The notes beneath the pieces are model-generated. The model was given only the letters and a program-made list of their open reading frames with translations, did no database searches and was not told the origin of the DNA. From Rugalucina vietnamica (Eukaryota; Mollusca; Bivalvia; Lucinida; Lucinidae): DNA of 64,000 bases. This document shows, piece by piece, positions 12,502 through 25,245 of the stretch. Position numbers and translations under genes: made by a program. Location: positions 66,434,315 to 66,498,314 of the forward strand of contig OZ024869.1 of assembly GCA_964017185.1 (NCBI GenBank), written 5' to 3'. Numbering within the stretch: position 1 is the first letter of the stretch; each line of letters starts with the position of its first letter.

Positions 12502-13022
12502 CAATTCGTGTACTGTTTTAATACAATCTGTGATATCCTCAAATTCCAGAAATAGTATGGGATCGCAAGAGTATGTTAATTCATCGTTATGTGTCCGTCT
12601 CGTAAGCTACTTTCTTCCAAATGCCAATGATCCTGAAAGTCTGTCCGCTAATTTAAAACATCTGGAACCTAATTTCGAGGCCATGACCTCGATATGATAC
12701 AGATACATAATCAAATTCTACCTGAAAAACTTATTTATTGCTGGAGCTCTGGCGAAGTTTCTGGCGAAGAAACCATCAATATTGTGGACTTTTTATCACT
12801 ACCTTTGGCTCTATACGTACCGTTGGACAAACGCAACAGACCATCATGTACCACAACGTTTTATAGATTCAAGGTCGAATAGGACTAAATGCTCTGACAG
12901 AACATTGACTGCCAATATGGAAGGAAAGCACGTCTGCCGTGCTGCAGTGTGCCTGAAAGAAATCGTTAGCAGCTTGGTCATCTAGCTCGTTCATGTTACA
13001 GTGGTAAAAATATAGCATAGTC

Positions 13023-13070
13023 ATGTATTAGCAGTAGCTGTTCCCAATGTATTAGCAGTAGCTGTTCCCA
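13023..13070. repeat. 24-bp unit repeated twice
   Basis: ATGTATTAGCAGTAGC followed by TGTTCCCA occurs as two exact head-to-tail copies. Confidence 0.9.
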
Positions 13071-13446
13071 ACACTGGTGCCAGGCGCAATCATTAATATT
13101 CCAATTACATATATTTTCTTAAGACAACTATATAAATAAATCTAATTTCTCCAAAGGTGGTTCCAAAGGATGGAACTCCGATAGCACCGAAATCAAAATA
13201 TTGTATTTTAACAGGTAGAGCAGATATTATTGCGGTTTCACACCTATGCTACGACAGAAATAGTGGCGCCGTCTAAAGACAACAATCCATTGAATTTTCT
13301 TTGTCAAAAAAGTTAATATAAAGCCAGAATGGTGCGACGCTATTTTAATGTTAGCAGTCCCTGGTCATGTTTTCAAGAGTCTGTCATTTATTCAGAACAT
13401 GTCTAATTTCCCATCTTTGTTTCCAGGACTGCTTGTCCTATTTTTT

Positions 13447-13621
13447 GAGTCTACGCATGAGAAAACAAACCGTGACAAGGTCCTACACAAACTGACCGGT
13501 ACAGTCACAGTCGCAGATTGCTGAGAAACTTGAAATTTCGGATTTAAGACTTGAAGAAGAGGTGTTGGTCTATCAGTTACTGCACAGCTGATCTGCGTCT
13601 TGTTGTCTCAAGCTGCGGCTC
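13447..13621. mobile_element. Family A MITE, shortened
   Basis: GAGTC and GGCTC ends with TTTT on both sides (13443-13446 and 13622-13625), a 4-bp duplication. The centre is reduced (AGTTACTGCACAGCTGATC) and one arm has lost most of its palindrome. Confidence 0.7.
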
Positions 13622-14316
13622 TTTTATTTTTCACTTATATGCATTCGGGTAAACAGGTCTTCATTGCAGTCATGTCATGATCATTCATAGAGATGATTAT
13701 CGATACATTCAAACGCAGTTGAATGTAAAAAGAACTATTTTGATTGGGTTAACCGCTAAGCCCACAGACTGCCGCATCACAAGTAAGTTATGGCCACAGT
13801 CAGTCAACTACGTCACTCTGCGATGACAGTTTTCTTTACTTTTAATAAGTGAGTGCGTCATTCAATATTAAGTACAAAATTAGAAAATCATAAAGAAAAT
13901 ATTTATTCGATTCAAGATTCAGTTTAGGTCAATCTAATACAAACATAAATCAAGCTAAATTAACTAAATGTTATATTGACCGTCATCTAATCGCAAGTCG
14001 AAGTAATATGACAATAGTTGTGGTTTTGGAACTTTTCGAACACACACTAGTTGTCCCAGACTCGGCTATTGTACAAAATTGGGTTATGTATTGAAATGAT
14101 TTGACAGTTTCTTATAATACTAAATATTCCACTGGAAGACTGAAACTGGACTCTAATGACACCGATTCCAATAGAGAACATGGCTTTAGAACCGTGTTCG
14201 TCGCCAATTACACCGTTATAACAATATTTTAATATAACGGATATACCACAGTCAATTGCGGTTTCACACCTTTGGTAAAGCAGAACAAGTGGCGCCGGCA
14301 AATCACAACAAAGCAT

Positions 14317-15347
14317 TCGAAAAGTGTGGTTTGGTCACAAAGGTGCAGTTTGTTTTCGCAGTGCGGTATGAGGGTGTTGTATTCACACCAGCACATTCAT
14401 GTTAAATGTGGGTGGGGTGTGACAACGTTCAATATTTCAGTGGAACGCAAAAAAACTAGTGTTAATCGTAGATCACAGAAAATTCATTATGGGCACATGA
14501 AATATCTAACGTCCGACGCGGTAGCCAGACAATACAGGTTTATACCAAAATATGTTAGCAGGGTAAGACTTTCTGTCTGTAGACAGCCTCCGTCCCTATT
14601 CGCATGCCGTTTGTCTTTCTTCGCGTATTCTTTGAAGATTGAACAGAAGCGTCTGTATTTATAATATCTGTAATAAAATTATTGGAACCATCTCAAATAA
14701 TCTACACATTATCAACTTGTAGTACAACCGACCTGAGCTCATTACATCAACACACCTGTACAATTCTTATAAAATAAAAGTAAGAAAAAATAAAACCAGG
14801 AACCGGTGCAAGCCAAACTATTCTCGACCCAAAACCAGGGTATTCCTTTGTCTTTGTCTTTTGTCGAAATAAAAGTTGTCGAAATAAAAGCCCTACTGGG
14901 CTGATGTTGTACTGTTTAACATATTCGACGTTAAATAAAGTTTCTATGTCTATGAAAACTTTAAAAATATTTCTGGAAAAAAAAAAGATAGTTTGAACAC
15001 AACGATCGAGGTTTCAAAGCAAATGTATGACAAGCTATCCACACCACCAAAATCATTTGGGCATGGTGACATTGTGTTTCTAACCATTTCAGCCGATGAT
15101 GACATGCACGCCCGCAAACATTAAGATCTGTTCCGATTTATATCGGACAATTTTGATCCAATGGGTTGAGAACAGCGAAACATCGACATCAATTAGCATT
15201 CAGAATCTAAAATAAACCTAATAAGACGAAAGCAAACGAAGGTCTGTGTTGCAACATTGAATTTCAGCAAATCAACAGTGCCGTCTAAAGATCATCCACA
15301 CATGGTCTGCAGGAACGTTAAATTTTTACAAGAAGCGAGTCCAAAAT
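14317..15347. other. Non-coding, no feature recognised
   Basis: A 130-codon open frame at 14272-14664 overlaps a decayed block and has no recognisable motif. Poly-A-rich stretches occur near 14790 and 14980. The phrase GTGCCGTCTAAAGATCA near 15280 may be a further remnant of the type X block described at 11325-14316. Confidence 0.4.
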
Positions 15348-15454
15348 GGTCGTTCGTCTCTCACTAATGAGAAAGACCATCATTATTTCTTGAATAGGTA
15401 CGTGTGTGTTGGTGAGTTCTTTGATGGCTGACTAGGCCAATTCTAGCTCTAAAG

Positions 15455-16312
15455 TAGGGATGTCAACGAATGCCGAATTCGGTATTCGAATATTCGCATA
15501 GGATATTCGAATATATTCGAATATTCGAATGAGATACACATCTATGCCCAATAGATCCATTACAATGACTTACTTGGTGGTATATGTATTGAAAATATGT
15601 GGTACATGTATATGCATGGTATCCTATCTGGGCTATACCAATGGCACCATGTAAGAAAATCATCAAAATTTTGCACTGAAAACTAAACAATCTGGAGGTG
15701 TTTAATAATAACAAATCTCTGTGGTTCTGTCTGAGAAAGCAACGACACACCATTATTGTCAAGCCAAGATTAAGTTCTGCATGCATGTCGTTGATATCCG
15801 CCACCAAGAATGCTTAGGGTCTATTGTAATCGTGTGGCCTACATGTACTTTGTGAAACATCTGTTGTGACTGTGTTGTTCCTAAAGGATTGAGTTGTCAA
15901 TCTAGCATGCCATCTTAAGTTTTCACATGACACAGCTCAAGTTGTAGGACTTTCACACCTTAAAAACATTTATTGAAAACAAGCAATGCTTTCTTCTCAA
16001 CTTGAATCAACAAAGTGTCACTTGAATCAACAAAGTGTCACTTGAATCAACAAAGTGTCAAACTTTTAATTGAGCAATCTCAATTTGCAAGTGTGTCAAA
16101 ATGTTGACCATCTTGAATTACTGAACAGACAAGCAGGATTACTGGTCATATTATTTTTCGACCTTTGGTCTCAATTTGAGTCCTCCTTTAAACTGATTCA
16201 TGACAATATTGCAGATTAGAAAATTATGTGAATATTCGAATCCAGAATTCGCATTCGAATATTCGTACGAAATGCGAATATTCGAACATTCGAATATTTG
16301 TTGACATCCCTA
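15455..16312. mobile_element. hAT-type MITE nested in the LINE, 8-bp duplication
   Basis: Terminal inverted repeats begin TAGGGATGTCAACGAAT and end with TTTGTTGACATCCCTA. The 8-bp CTCTAAAG lies on both sides (15447-15454 and 16313-16320). Subterminal zones are dense in GAATATTCG palindromes. There is no transposase. TAGGG termini and an 8-bp duplication are hAT hallmarks. Confidence 0.9.
16001..16060. repeat. 20-bp unit repeated three times
   Basis: CTTGAATCAACAAAGTGTCA occurs three times head to tail without change, inside the nested hAT MITE. Confidence 0.95.
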
Positions 16313-16681
16313 CTCTAAAGTGTCGGTTGTAAGAAGAGCAAGTCAGTGTCATGGAATAAGCTGGTGGCCCATTGGTATTGGCTTTGCGTTCTCTGCGCTT
16401 TCTTTCAGCTTCACATATATATTTTTATAGAGAGCTGCTCCTTTGTTGATTAGACATCGCCCCTTTGATCGCTCCTGTGCAGTCTATTCCCAAGATCCCA
16501 TTAGTATGTCGAAATCCTTCAGAGAGGCTTTGAGGGTGTCTTTGTAGCGTTTCTTCTGGCCACCTTGAGAGCGCTTTCCCTTCTGTAGTTCTCCATAGAA
16601 GACTTTCTTTGGAAGTCGGTCATTAGGCATTCTTACACCTTAGCTGCGCTAGCTTTAAGACGTGAACAGCTAGCTTTAAGA

Positions 16682-17385
16682 CAGTATGCATGCTTTGCAT
16701 CCCTGCTTTCTTCAGGACCTCCGTGTCTAGAATCTTGTCTTGCCACTTGGTTTTTAACCGCTTTCTCAAACAGCTTAAGTAGAAATGGTTAAGCCTTCTC
16801 TTTGCATGACGTTGGTATACTGTCCAGGTCTGACATGTATACAAGAGGGTTGGTAGTACCACAGCCTTGTAAACTTTCAGCGTGGTGTCAAGCTTGATTC
16901 CATTTCGCTCCCAGACATTTGCACGGAGTCTTCCGAATACCGCACTTGCTTTTGCACTGGCAGTGACCTCATCATCAATGTGCACTCCTCTGGAGAAAGT
17001 GCTTCCTAGGTAGCTGAATTTATCAACAACTTTCAGTATGCACGCTTTGCATCCCTGCTTTCTTCAGGACCTCCGTGTCTAGAATCTTGTCTTGCCACTT
17101 GGTTTTTAACCGCTTTCTCAAACAGCTTAAGTAGAAATGGTTAAGCCTTCTCTTTGCATGACGTTGGTATACTGTCCAGGTCTCACATGTATACAAGAAG
17201 GTTGGTAGTACCACAGCCTTGTAAACTTTCAGCGTGGTGTCAAGCTTGATTCCATTTCGCTCCCAGACATTTGCACGGAGTCTTCCGAATACCGCACTTG
17301 CTTTTGCACTGGCAGTGACCTCATCATCATTGTGCACTCCTCTGGAGAAAGTGCTTCCTAGGTAGCTGAATTTATCAACAACTTT
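16682..17385. repeat. 352-bp tandem duplication inside the LINE
   Basis: The segment 16682-17033 is repeated at 17034-17385 with only a few substitutions (for example CATGC versus CACGC, GAGGGTTGG versus GAAGGTTGG). It duplicates the post-RT coding block on the minus strand, so two open frames read almost the same protein. The duplication is younger than the decay of the rest of the LINE. Confidence 0.92.
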
Positions 17386-18418
17386 CAGTTGGTTTTTTTT
17401 GTCCATTCACAGTGATGGTTGATTCGTTGTACAGTTTTCCAGGTGCTGGTTGGTGTACAACCTCTGTCTTTTTGTGCTGATTGTGAGATCATAGTTATCA
17501 CATGACTTTGAGATTTGATCCATGGCTTTTTACATTTTTGCCTCTGACCTGGCATTCTTATCTTATCGAGGAGCTCATCTAGCACATCAGTCTGCACCTT
17601 AGTTTTGTCTTGCAACCTTCTCAGGTTGAATATATTGCCATATATTACCTGATTTCACTGTCCTGCAAAGCATCCATGAGCATGTGTTGGTGCCATAACA
17701 CAGCCCTGTGTGACCCCATTCGTTAACTCTCCATCATTTTGCACACGTGCCTGCATGCAATCATGAAATTGCCGCACCATGGCTTCCTGTGATAAGTCCC
17801 TTACTGATCAAGATGAACATTCAGGCGATTCAACAGAACTTTTGCCAGTATCTTCCCAGCAATATGGATAGGAGGGTGATGCCTATGTGGTTGTCACAGA
17901 CTTGAGGATTTCCTTTCCGGTTGTAGAGGTGGATTATGGATGCATCCTTAAATTCTTGTGGGATAGCCTCCTTCCTCCACATACAGTGAAACAACTCGGT
18001 CAGTTTCTCTGCCATGGGTAGCCCCCTACAAACATCTGCAGGAATTGCATCTGCACCTGGAGCTTTGCCACATGACAGTTGTTTGAACTGTTTTTCTTGT
18101 TTCCATGGCGGTTTGAAATTCATCTAACAGAACATTGCACTCTATCTGTGGAAGTGTGTCGATTGCATCCTCATTGATGCTTGATGGTCGATTCAGCACA
18201 CTATTGAAATGTTCTGCCCACATTCTATTTATCAGAAGAGTGCTTCCATCTGCACTGAGCAACGTGGTGGCTCCAGAACTCTTTGGGCCATGAATGGTTT
18301 TCAGTGCATCATGAAATTTCTTCATGTCCTTTCTGTCCAAAAAAAGACTGAATTTCTTCTTTTTTCTTCCTCAGCCAGGGATCTTGCATGTCCCTGGCAC
18401 AAGAAGCGAGTCCAAAAT

Positions 18419-20470
18419 AAGCACTGAATGTTCTATAACATATTTCATAGAAAGTTATGTTTTCCTGAAGATTTCAGTTTTCAGTTGCCATGTTCCAAAT
18501 TTCGATTTCCTGATTTTCTCATATACCACCTGCGCGTGGTCTGAGATTTTGATTCATAATAAAGTTTTGTTCTTGTTCTTGTTCAAAACAGTTCAAGTTC
18601 TAGGACACCCTGCACAATTTTGAGCATGAATTTGAGATCAAACCTCTGGAATGCAAAATCAAAATAAAGCTTGCATATGTTTTAGGTTTGCAGCAAATAG
18701 GCCGTTACTTTGACCTCGAATTCCAGATTATTGTTGAGTACTTATTCATACGATTTCACTTCTGGTACAGCATTATTTCATACTGAATAAAGAAGACTAT
18801 TTGGTATATTTTTCAATACTGTTGAACCGAATTTTCATTCCAAAGTATACAAAGCAAAACCGCAAAATTTAAATTTCGGTCCACATTAGAAAGATCATAA
18901 GGTTCTTCTAAAACAGCTTGTTTACATTCATAGAATTAAGTTTTTCATTTTTAATGAAATAAGTAATCCCCAGCATGCTTAACATTATGAATAATTTGAA
19001 CTCAAGTACCAATACAATACAAAAATCACAAAGAAACAAGGTCTTTATAACGAATTTCCATCTAAATCGTATAGGGCACATAAGAAGGATGCGATAGATA
19101 CCTAAATCTAATAGCTTGGATTTTCTAGTTTCGAAGACATTGTTATTAAAGTACCAGTATTAAGTGGAAGAATATGAAGGATATACAAAAATTCAAACAG
19201 CTAGGCACCAGTGGTGAAATTATAGAGCACAAAAATAACCAAACCCACATAACTTGGCTCATTTGCCCCACAAAGTTGACAAAATTCCAGCTTATCAATG
19301 ATATTCTCGATCTACAAGGTTAGAAAACCACATTTTCTTTGATGAAACTGATTTGTTGAATGAATTTGTGCGTGTTAAAAAGCAAGCAAGAAAGAAATAC
19401 ACGCAAACCGTATTTTCCGGTTTAGTAAGTCGTCACTGAAGTTGAATGTACCGGACGAATACTGGTTCTTTTAAGGCATCGCGGGATCGTCTCAAAACTA
19501 TCATATCACAGCCTCTATATGGGTTATGTCAATATAATAATATTAAAATAATAAAATAATGATAAATAAATAATAAAAAAAACAACGTAGAATTAACATT
19601 AAAAATAAATAAATAAAATAAAATAACATTAAGAGCCCGAGCCGCTGTTGAAATCTTTCTGGAAATGTTCCTTTAAGTTATTTTCTTACTTTTTTATATT
19701 TTTTCTTGCAGTTTTACGTTCAGCGGTCATTTATTTTGAATGATTTTATGCAAATGTTTTTCATATTGTGGACATTCCGGGCCTTGGATAGTTGGGCCAC
19801 TACACGTCTGAATACGATGGCGAAGGGTAAAATATATAGATAACTGCAATAAGTGTATGCAAGATTGTACGTTGGTGATTTACAGTTTCTAATAAAACAT
19901 TTTAGCGTACAATTTATTTTCATTAAGCCTCAAATTTACAAATTGATTTGTATCTTGACAAATTTACAAATTTCTCAGTCAGCTTCCACTGTCTGAAGAT
20001 CGCATCTACAGATGATTGACTGGATGTCTGAAATTCCAGAAATCCTGAAAATTGATCCAAAAATTGTTCGATCACCGAAACCTGATGTCTTACATGTAAG
20101 AAATCGAAACAAAAAGTGAAACAATCTGATATTTTTCACTTGCGGAATATTTTTTCTATATCATTGATAGATAGCTGATGAATTACTTCAAAGATGGAAC
20201 GGCTGTGACTGACTATTATACTCAATCCTGTGTGATAAAAAAGCAGAATGGTTTAAGGTTCGTACAAATGAAAAAAAGCTAAATGGAAAGAAAAAATCTG
20301 CGGTCGATCCTCGTTATATGCGTATTCCATGTAACATAGAAGCAAAAATCGAATGATTACAGTCTGTGATAAAATAATTACGACATTTTTACCCATCTCA
20401 TTTCTGCTTTATTCATCAAACTTACATAATATGTAACTCAGACACTTGTACTAGTAGTTTCTAGACAACA
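18419..20470. other. Non-coding, AT-rich low complexity at 19530-19625
   Basis: No exon was recognised. A stretch of (AATAA)-type low complexity lies at 19530-19625. Confidence 0.45.
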
Positions 20471-20719
20471 TAACGTAAACATGTCTATGCAATAAACAAG
20501 TGTAAAAAAATGAAAAATACCATTCCACTTTTTTTTCATATATCTTTAAAATTTTGGATCAAATCATAGATTGTGGGTTCACGTTAGAACCTCCTTGTCG
20601 AGGCGGTTCTAACGAGTACCACACTCTATGTTTAAAGCAAAAATAAGTGAGCATTCCACAGTTTTACCAAAAAAATATATTAAAGTATGGTATGCATATC
20701 ATAGGCAAGTTATCCTGAT
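20471..20719 (-). mobile_element. Family B MITE, diverged
   Basis: Starts TAACGTAAACATGTCTATG. The central arms TCACGTTAGAACCTCC and GAGGCGGTTCTAACGAG are clear, and it ends near GCAAGTTATCCTGAT. The hairpin is interrupted by substitutions. Confidence 0.65.
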
Positions 20720-22842
20720 ATTCCAGACAAAATCAGGAGCACTCAATGATTCCAACATCGATCATTGTCTAGGAGTTTTGATGAGGTCGTGCCACCGGTC
20801 TACAGAGGCTACGAACTGAACGCTGATGCGACAGATTGGGCTACTGAATGTCTGTCTAGCCGAAAAGTGAGGTTTGTTGCGGAAAAATGTATCTTACATA
20901 GACTAACAATAAAGTTGTAGATCAGATTCAGCGGCTTGCAAGAAAAATAATTGTGCGATAAAGGTTAGAACAGTGAGTAGATATGCAGACCTGCTCATGG
21001 GTGCCTGTCTCTGGCCAGTAACCATGATGAACCAGTAACCATTGTGTACTCGAATGATGAAACATGGGCCTACAATGATTTCAGTCCCGAAAATGGTGTA
21101 AAAAATATAGGGGGCATGATATGTGTTCCTTGTGAAACAAAGTGTACCCTGGTTTTCAAGAAGAAAAGAAAAATACATGTCGCCGATTCACAATGCAAAT
21201 GTGACGGGATAGCATTCTTTTCCACTGATGGGGTTTGCTGTGGCTTGGCTCGGCTGCACGTTACACAAAGTCAGCAATATTCTTCCAGCCCCTCCTTGCG
21301 TTTCGAATCCGCATTCTATTTAGGATTAAGAGATTATTGGACAGACATACGTCTGTCACGAATATCATTGCAATGATCCAACAACAATGGACCAATAAGG
21401 CCAGGCGACTACCTACTTTTCAAACCTAATTAATTCCAATCACTTTAAGAAATTTTAATCCTCATAACCATAATGTTCAATCATATTAATACCATAAACA
21501 GCATATTAAGACTAAACATAAGTTACTTAAAGCCCTGCCGTGCTCATTCCGTTGTTTGGTATATTAAGTACTACTCACGTTGAGATCAAAGGCCATTCCG
21601 ACATGGTGCCGAATCGTCCAGGATCCAGCTCTACTGGGTCATGTAACCTGGGTCATGCTGCCTTCACGTTTTAAGTCGTCAAAGCATTAACAGATTAGAA
21701 CTACTTTCATATTGGCTTCCTCGGGCTGAAAAACGGGAACTTCGGGTCCAAAGTTGCCCATTTAGCTTCTTGGAAAGAGTCAGGTTAGTGCGTGCCTACT
21801 CCCAATTGCAAAATACGTGCTTCCCATACCCATTTCTGCTATAACGGTTGTTGGTACATTGTTTCAGTCAGATGACGAAAGGAAGTCCTATCTGAATGCA
21901 GTTTTCAAAATTACTCATTGAGATAGACCCCAAACATTGCCAGAAACGCAAAAGTCTAGATTTTGAGTATTATTGAAGAGATTGATGAAAACCCAGCAAG
22001 ATAGGCATCACATGTTATCACCAATTTTAGAATCAGTTACTCAAATAAGCTCCAGTATATAATAGATGTTCCTAGGTGGGCAATGTGAAGTTCTGGCAGC
22101 GTTCTGATAGTATCGCTTGTAGGGGTCGGCCTTTGATCTGGTAAATATGCAGGTTCCGTCATTTTTTGCAAGATGGATTCGGGTAAGGTAATTTTAAGGT
22201 TAATGACCCAGGCTCTGATAACGCAGCTTCACGATGAATTCTCGTCCACGTCACCAGCCATCATATTATATCAAAGGATTCAAATGGTAATATCCATGTG
22301 AACACTGAGAAAAAATAAGAACCGGACTAGTTAGAATAACATATGGTAGCCTAGCCTACGATAAACTTTTTAAATATAATTATCAGGAATTCCTGCTGAA
22401 CGTTTTATTAATTTAATAGGCATAAAACGTGAAAAATTCGGTGCGTTTATGAAACATATTTTCATCTAGTTGCAAAGTATATATTTAAAATGGCATCATA
22501 CGGGGCGTTAGCGTAGATTTCTCTGATCATAAACTGTCGCCGGTCTTTAATTCAATTGCAAAATAGCCACTTATCGACATGACACCTTTGACAATCGAAT
22601 TGTATTGCAATTTTCGCTTTTACAACAGTTTACAGATCCCTTCTAAAGGACCCGGATTATCACGAGGCAAGTTTTCACAGCTGCTTGTCCTTAGTGAAAG
22701 GATTATCCTTGTTTTGTGGGGATAATCTGTGATAATGGATTTCAAAGGAATGGCCTCTGTGTTTGTGTTTGGTTTTCGTTGAAATGATATCAACAATTTC
22801 GATGCATGTTTGGCATATAAGTCACCACTATGGCCACATGTA
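20720..22842. other. Non-coding, no feature recognised
   Basis: Contains an unassigned 110-codon open frame at 21044-21376 (plus strand) with no recognisable motif. No repeats were identified. Confidence 0.4.
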
Positions 22843-23037
22843 GATCTGCAATTGAAAGTTGTCATTTCGCACAGTAAGAATAGTAAGTACCAGGCGGAGA
22901 AGAAAGCACAGCACAAAAACGCATGTAAAAGAGCTACATAGGTCTGCAATTGAAAGTTGTCATTTCTGCACAGTAAGAATAGTAGGTACCAGGCGGAGAA
23001 GAAAGCACAGCACAAAAACGCATATAAAAGAGCTACA
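22843..23037. repeat. 98-bp tandem duplication
   Basis: The phrase TCTGCAATTGAAAGTTGTCA through AAAAGAGCTACATA occurs at 22843-22940 and again at 22941-23037, nearly unchanged. Confidence 0.9.
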
Positions 23038-23325
23038 TATGGTCATACTTAAAGAGTACTTTAAATATTTAGCTCTTTCCCAACAAGGTTGCTATCCGGC
23101 TAGCATCAACCAAATACAAATGCATATGTTTTCATACTTTTGCCCCAATCATACTGTTCAGTGATTTAGAACTAAATCTGCGTGATTTCCCGTTAACTTT
23201 ATGAACCAGGGGTTTCAGGAGCGGGTGTTGACCTTTTTGCATGGTGTTCCACTGTGTCCGCAACGTGGCATTTTGATCATGTCGAAAACATATCATAATA
23301 GAACATTTATCGGGTGGTGGTGGCC

Positions 23326-24456
23326 TTTTTAGCTCACCTGAGTCGAAGGCTCACAAGGTGAGCTTATAGGATGGCCATGCTCCGTCGTCCGTCCGTCCAC
23401 AATTTCAAAGATCTTCTCCTCTGAAACCGCTTGGCCAGTCAAAGTCAAACTTCATGTGGAGGGGGAACGAAAGTTTATATAAATGGTCCAGGACACATGA
23501 CCAAGCAGGCCGCCATGGCTATAAATAGCAAAAACCTTTAAAAAATCTTCTTCTCCAGAACCAGAAGGCCTATATATATAATTTTGAAACTTGGCATGAA
23601 GCATCAGGGAGAGGCGCTCTAAAAGGTTTACATAAATCATGACCCTGGGATGACATTGACTTATTTTATGGCAAGGTCAACTTAGGTCGCCGATGCATTT
23701 GAATTGGAACAATTGTCAAACGACATGAAGGAAAAAAAAAAAACTTGAAGGAAATGGACAAATGGACTGAAGATTTATGATTCTGAAAAAATTGGACACA
23801 AAAACCTTTAAAAATCTTCTTCTCCTGAACCAGAAGGCGTATGATTTTGAAACTTGCCAATGAAGCATCAGGGAGAAGAGCTCTACAAAGAATATATAAA
23901 TCATGACCTTGTGATGACCTTGACCTTTTTTACGGCAAGGTAACCATATGTCGTTTATGCGTTTGAATGGGAAATAGTGGAAAGATGTCATTTAATGGCA
24001 GAAAACTTGCCGGGAATGAGCAAATGGACAGAATATTTTTGTTTATGAAAAAAGTTTGGCCTCACCTGCCCCGGGGGCTAAATACATGTATATAATTGTA
24101 CATGTACACCATTATTCAAACATCTCTGAAACTGCTTGGCCAATTAAAGCCAAATTTAATATGGATGAACCTTAGGAGGAGGGAACAAAATATCAGAATT
24201 GGTCAGTTGATTTCATGTTTTATGTCCCATTCAACAGCTAAGGACATATGGAGACAGAACCTTCTTTTAATTTAGTCTTATCTGAACGACTGGAGAAGCA
24301 TGAGATCGAACCCGGGATCCTGAGGAGTAGCTTAACAAACTCGGAGGCTTTGATTGCACCAGAATGTCCTACCAGAACAGTTGATAGTTAATTAGGGTCT
24401 GCATATATGAAAGATCTCAGGTGAGCGTTTACAGGACCAATGGTCCTCTGGTTTTA
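23326..24456 (+). mobile_element. AGCTCACCTGAG-type interspersed repeat, long copy
   Basis: Begins TTTTTAGCTCACCTGAGTCG ... CACAAGGTGAGCTTATA and ends AGATCTCAGGTGAGCG ... GGACCAATGGTCCTCTGG. AGCTCACCTGAG and its partner AGGTGAGCTT form a short hairpin. Internal sections of about 300 bp (phrases such as CTTCTCCTGAACCAGAAGG and GACCTTGACC) are repeated imperfectly. A shorter copy lies at 52262-52800. Such repeats are frequent in mollusc genomes. No coding capacity is seen. Confidence 0.75.
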
Positions 24457-25011
24457 ATTGCAGTGCCAATATCAATATGTCAAAAAGATCACAGTTTATA
24501 AATTAATCAGTGTCTTATAAATATATACGATGGTTTATAACGTAACTGATCTTTTTGATTGACCTGCTTTAATAAATTGTCTGGACCCAACCTCAAAGAT
24601 AAAGTTCGAAACCTTTATTTTTACATTACTTACGCCAGTTTACATGCTGACAATGTGACTTTATTCTAAAGTTTACTACATGTATGTCATTAATCCGGTA
24701 TCATCGTTAAAACAAAAACTAGAAAACCTGCTAACGCCAACATATGATCGCCATATTTGTGATGTTCGAGTTTATCTGGTCAGACAAAAGTTTCAGAACA
24801 TGAGGTCATACTTGAGATTTGGTTAGATACAAAGTCACGTCCGAGAAACACTGTCGGGAAATGTCTACCTTGCAAGACAAACTACAAGGTGCAAAGTAGA
24901 ACCTGTTGGATAATGAATGCACCAGGCCTACACATATAGGCCGTTCCTCTTCGAATGCGACCTACAAAATATGTATTCTCGTGATATTTTTCTCTGTTCA
25001 CTTATTGATAT
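24457..25011. other. Non-coding, no feature recognised
   Basis: No exon or repeat family was recognised. Confidence 0.4.
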
Positions 25012-25245
25012 GAGCCGCCTCATGGGAAAACCAACAATCTGCATAGGCGAAAACAAAGACGCAGATCAGCTTCGCGGTAACCGCGAAGCTGATCAGCGCC
25101 TTTGTTTTCGCTACTCGGATAGTACAATTCCTCCTCTACTTAACTCCAAAATTTCAAGCTTCTAGCCTGCTTCTGTGACCGTACAGCCTGATTTGTGTCG
25201 GACCTGTTCGGAAACCACATTGTTGGTTTTCCCACGAGGCGGCTC
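25012..25245. mobile_element. Family A MITE, intact palindrome
   Basis: GAGCCGCCTCATGGGAAAAC at the left and CCACGAGGCGGCTC at the right. The centre GCTTCGCGGTAACCGCGAAGC is exact. It belongs to the CCAACAAT subgroup and is close to the copy at 10087. Confidence 0.88.

Larger units (their letters stand above)
11325..14316 (-). pseudogene. Decayed tandem copies of an unidentified exon pair
   Basis: Two kinds of block alternate on the minus strand. Type X reads CGGCGCC...TGTGAAACCGCAAT at 11325-11440, about 12265-12350 (poor), 13165-13290 and 14047-14316. In the last copy it is open for 89 codons and includes YQRCETAIDCGISVI and GSKAMFSIGIGV. Type Y is at 11595-11800 and 12640-12890; the first reads FGAKAIFLGENVDGIFAS and YLYRIKVMASELG, and the second preserves VDGFFA-like and YLYHIEVMASKLG-like phrases with stops. 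X is preceded by a TTTAG acceptor-like site in two copies. I do not recognise the protein family. The arrangement suggests a tandemly duplicated gene that has decayed; a non-coding repeat family is the alternative. Confidence 0.4.
15348..18398 (-). mobile_element. LINE (non-LTR retrotransposon), defective, with target duplication
   Basis: A 20-bp sequence, ACAAGAAGCGAGTCCAAAAT, occurs exactly at 15328-15347 and 18399-18418. These are target-site duplications, so the insertion is about 3.05 kb. The minus strand encodes reverse transcriptase pieces: GKAPGADAIPADVCRGL and IPQEFKDASIIHLYNRKG (RT core blocks, about 17870-18100), then a degenerate stretch lacking the catalytic block, then KVVDKFSYLGSTFSRG, YKAVVLPTFLYTCETWTVYQ and KWQDKILDTEVLKKAG of the post-RT region. 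Frames are broken throughout, so the element is dead. A hAT MITE is nested at 15455-16312. Confidence 0.85.

Noticed and set aside
21044..21376. 110-codon open frame with several cysteines
   Set aside because: No recognisable motif, no clear splice sites and overlapping frames of similar length; it is likely chance.
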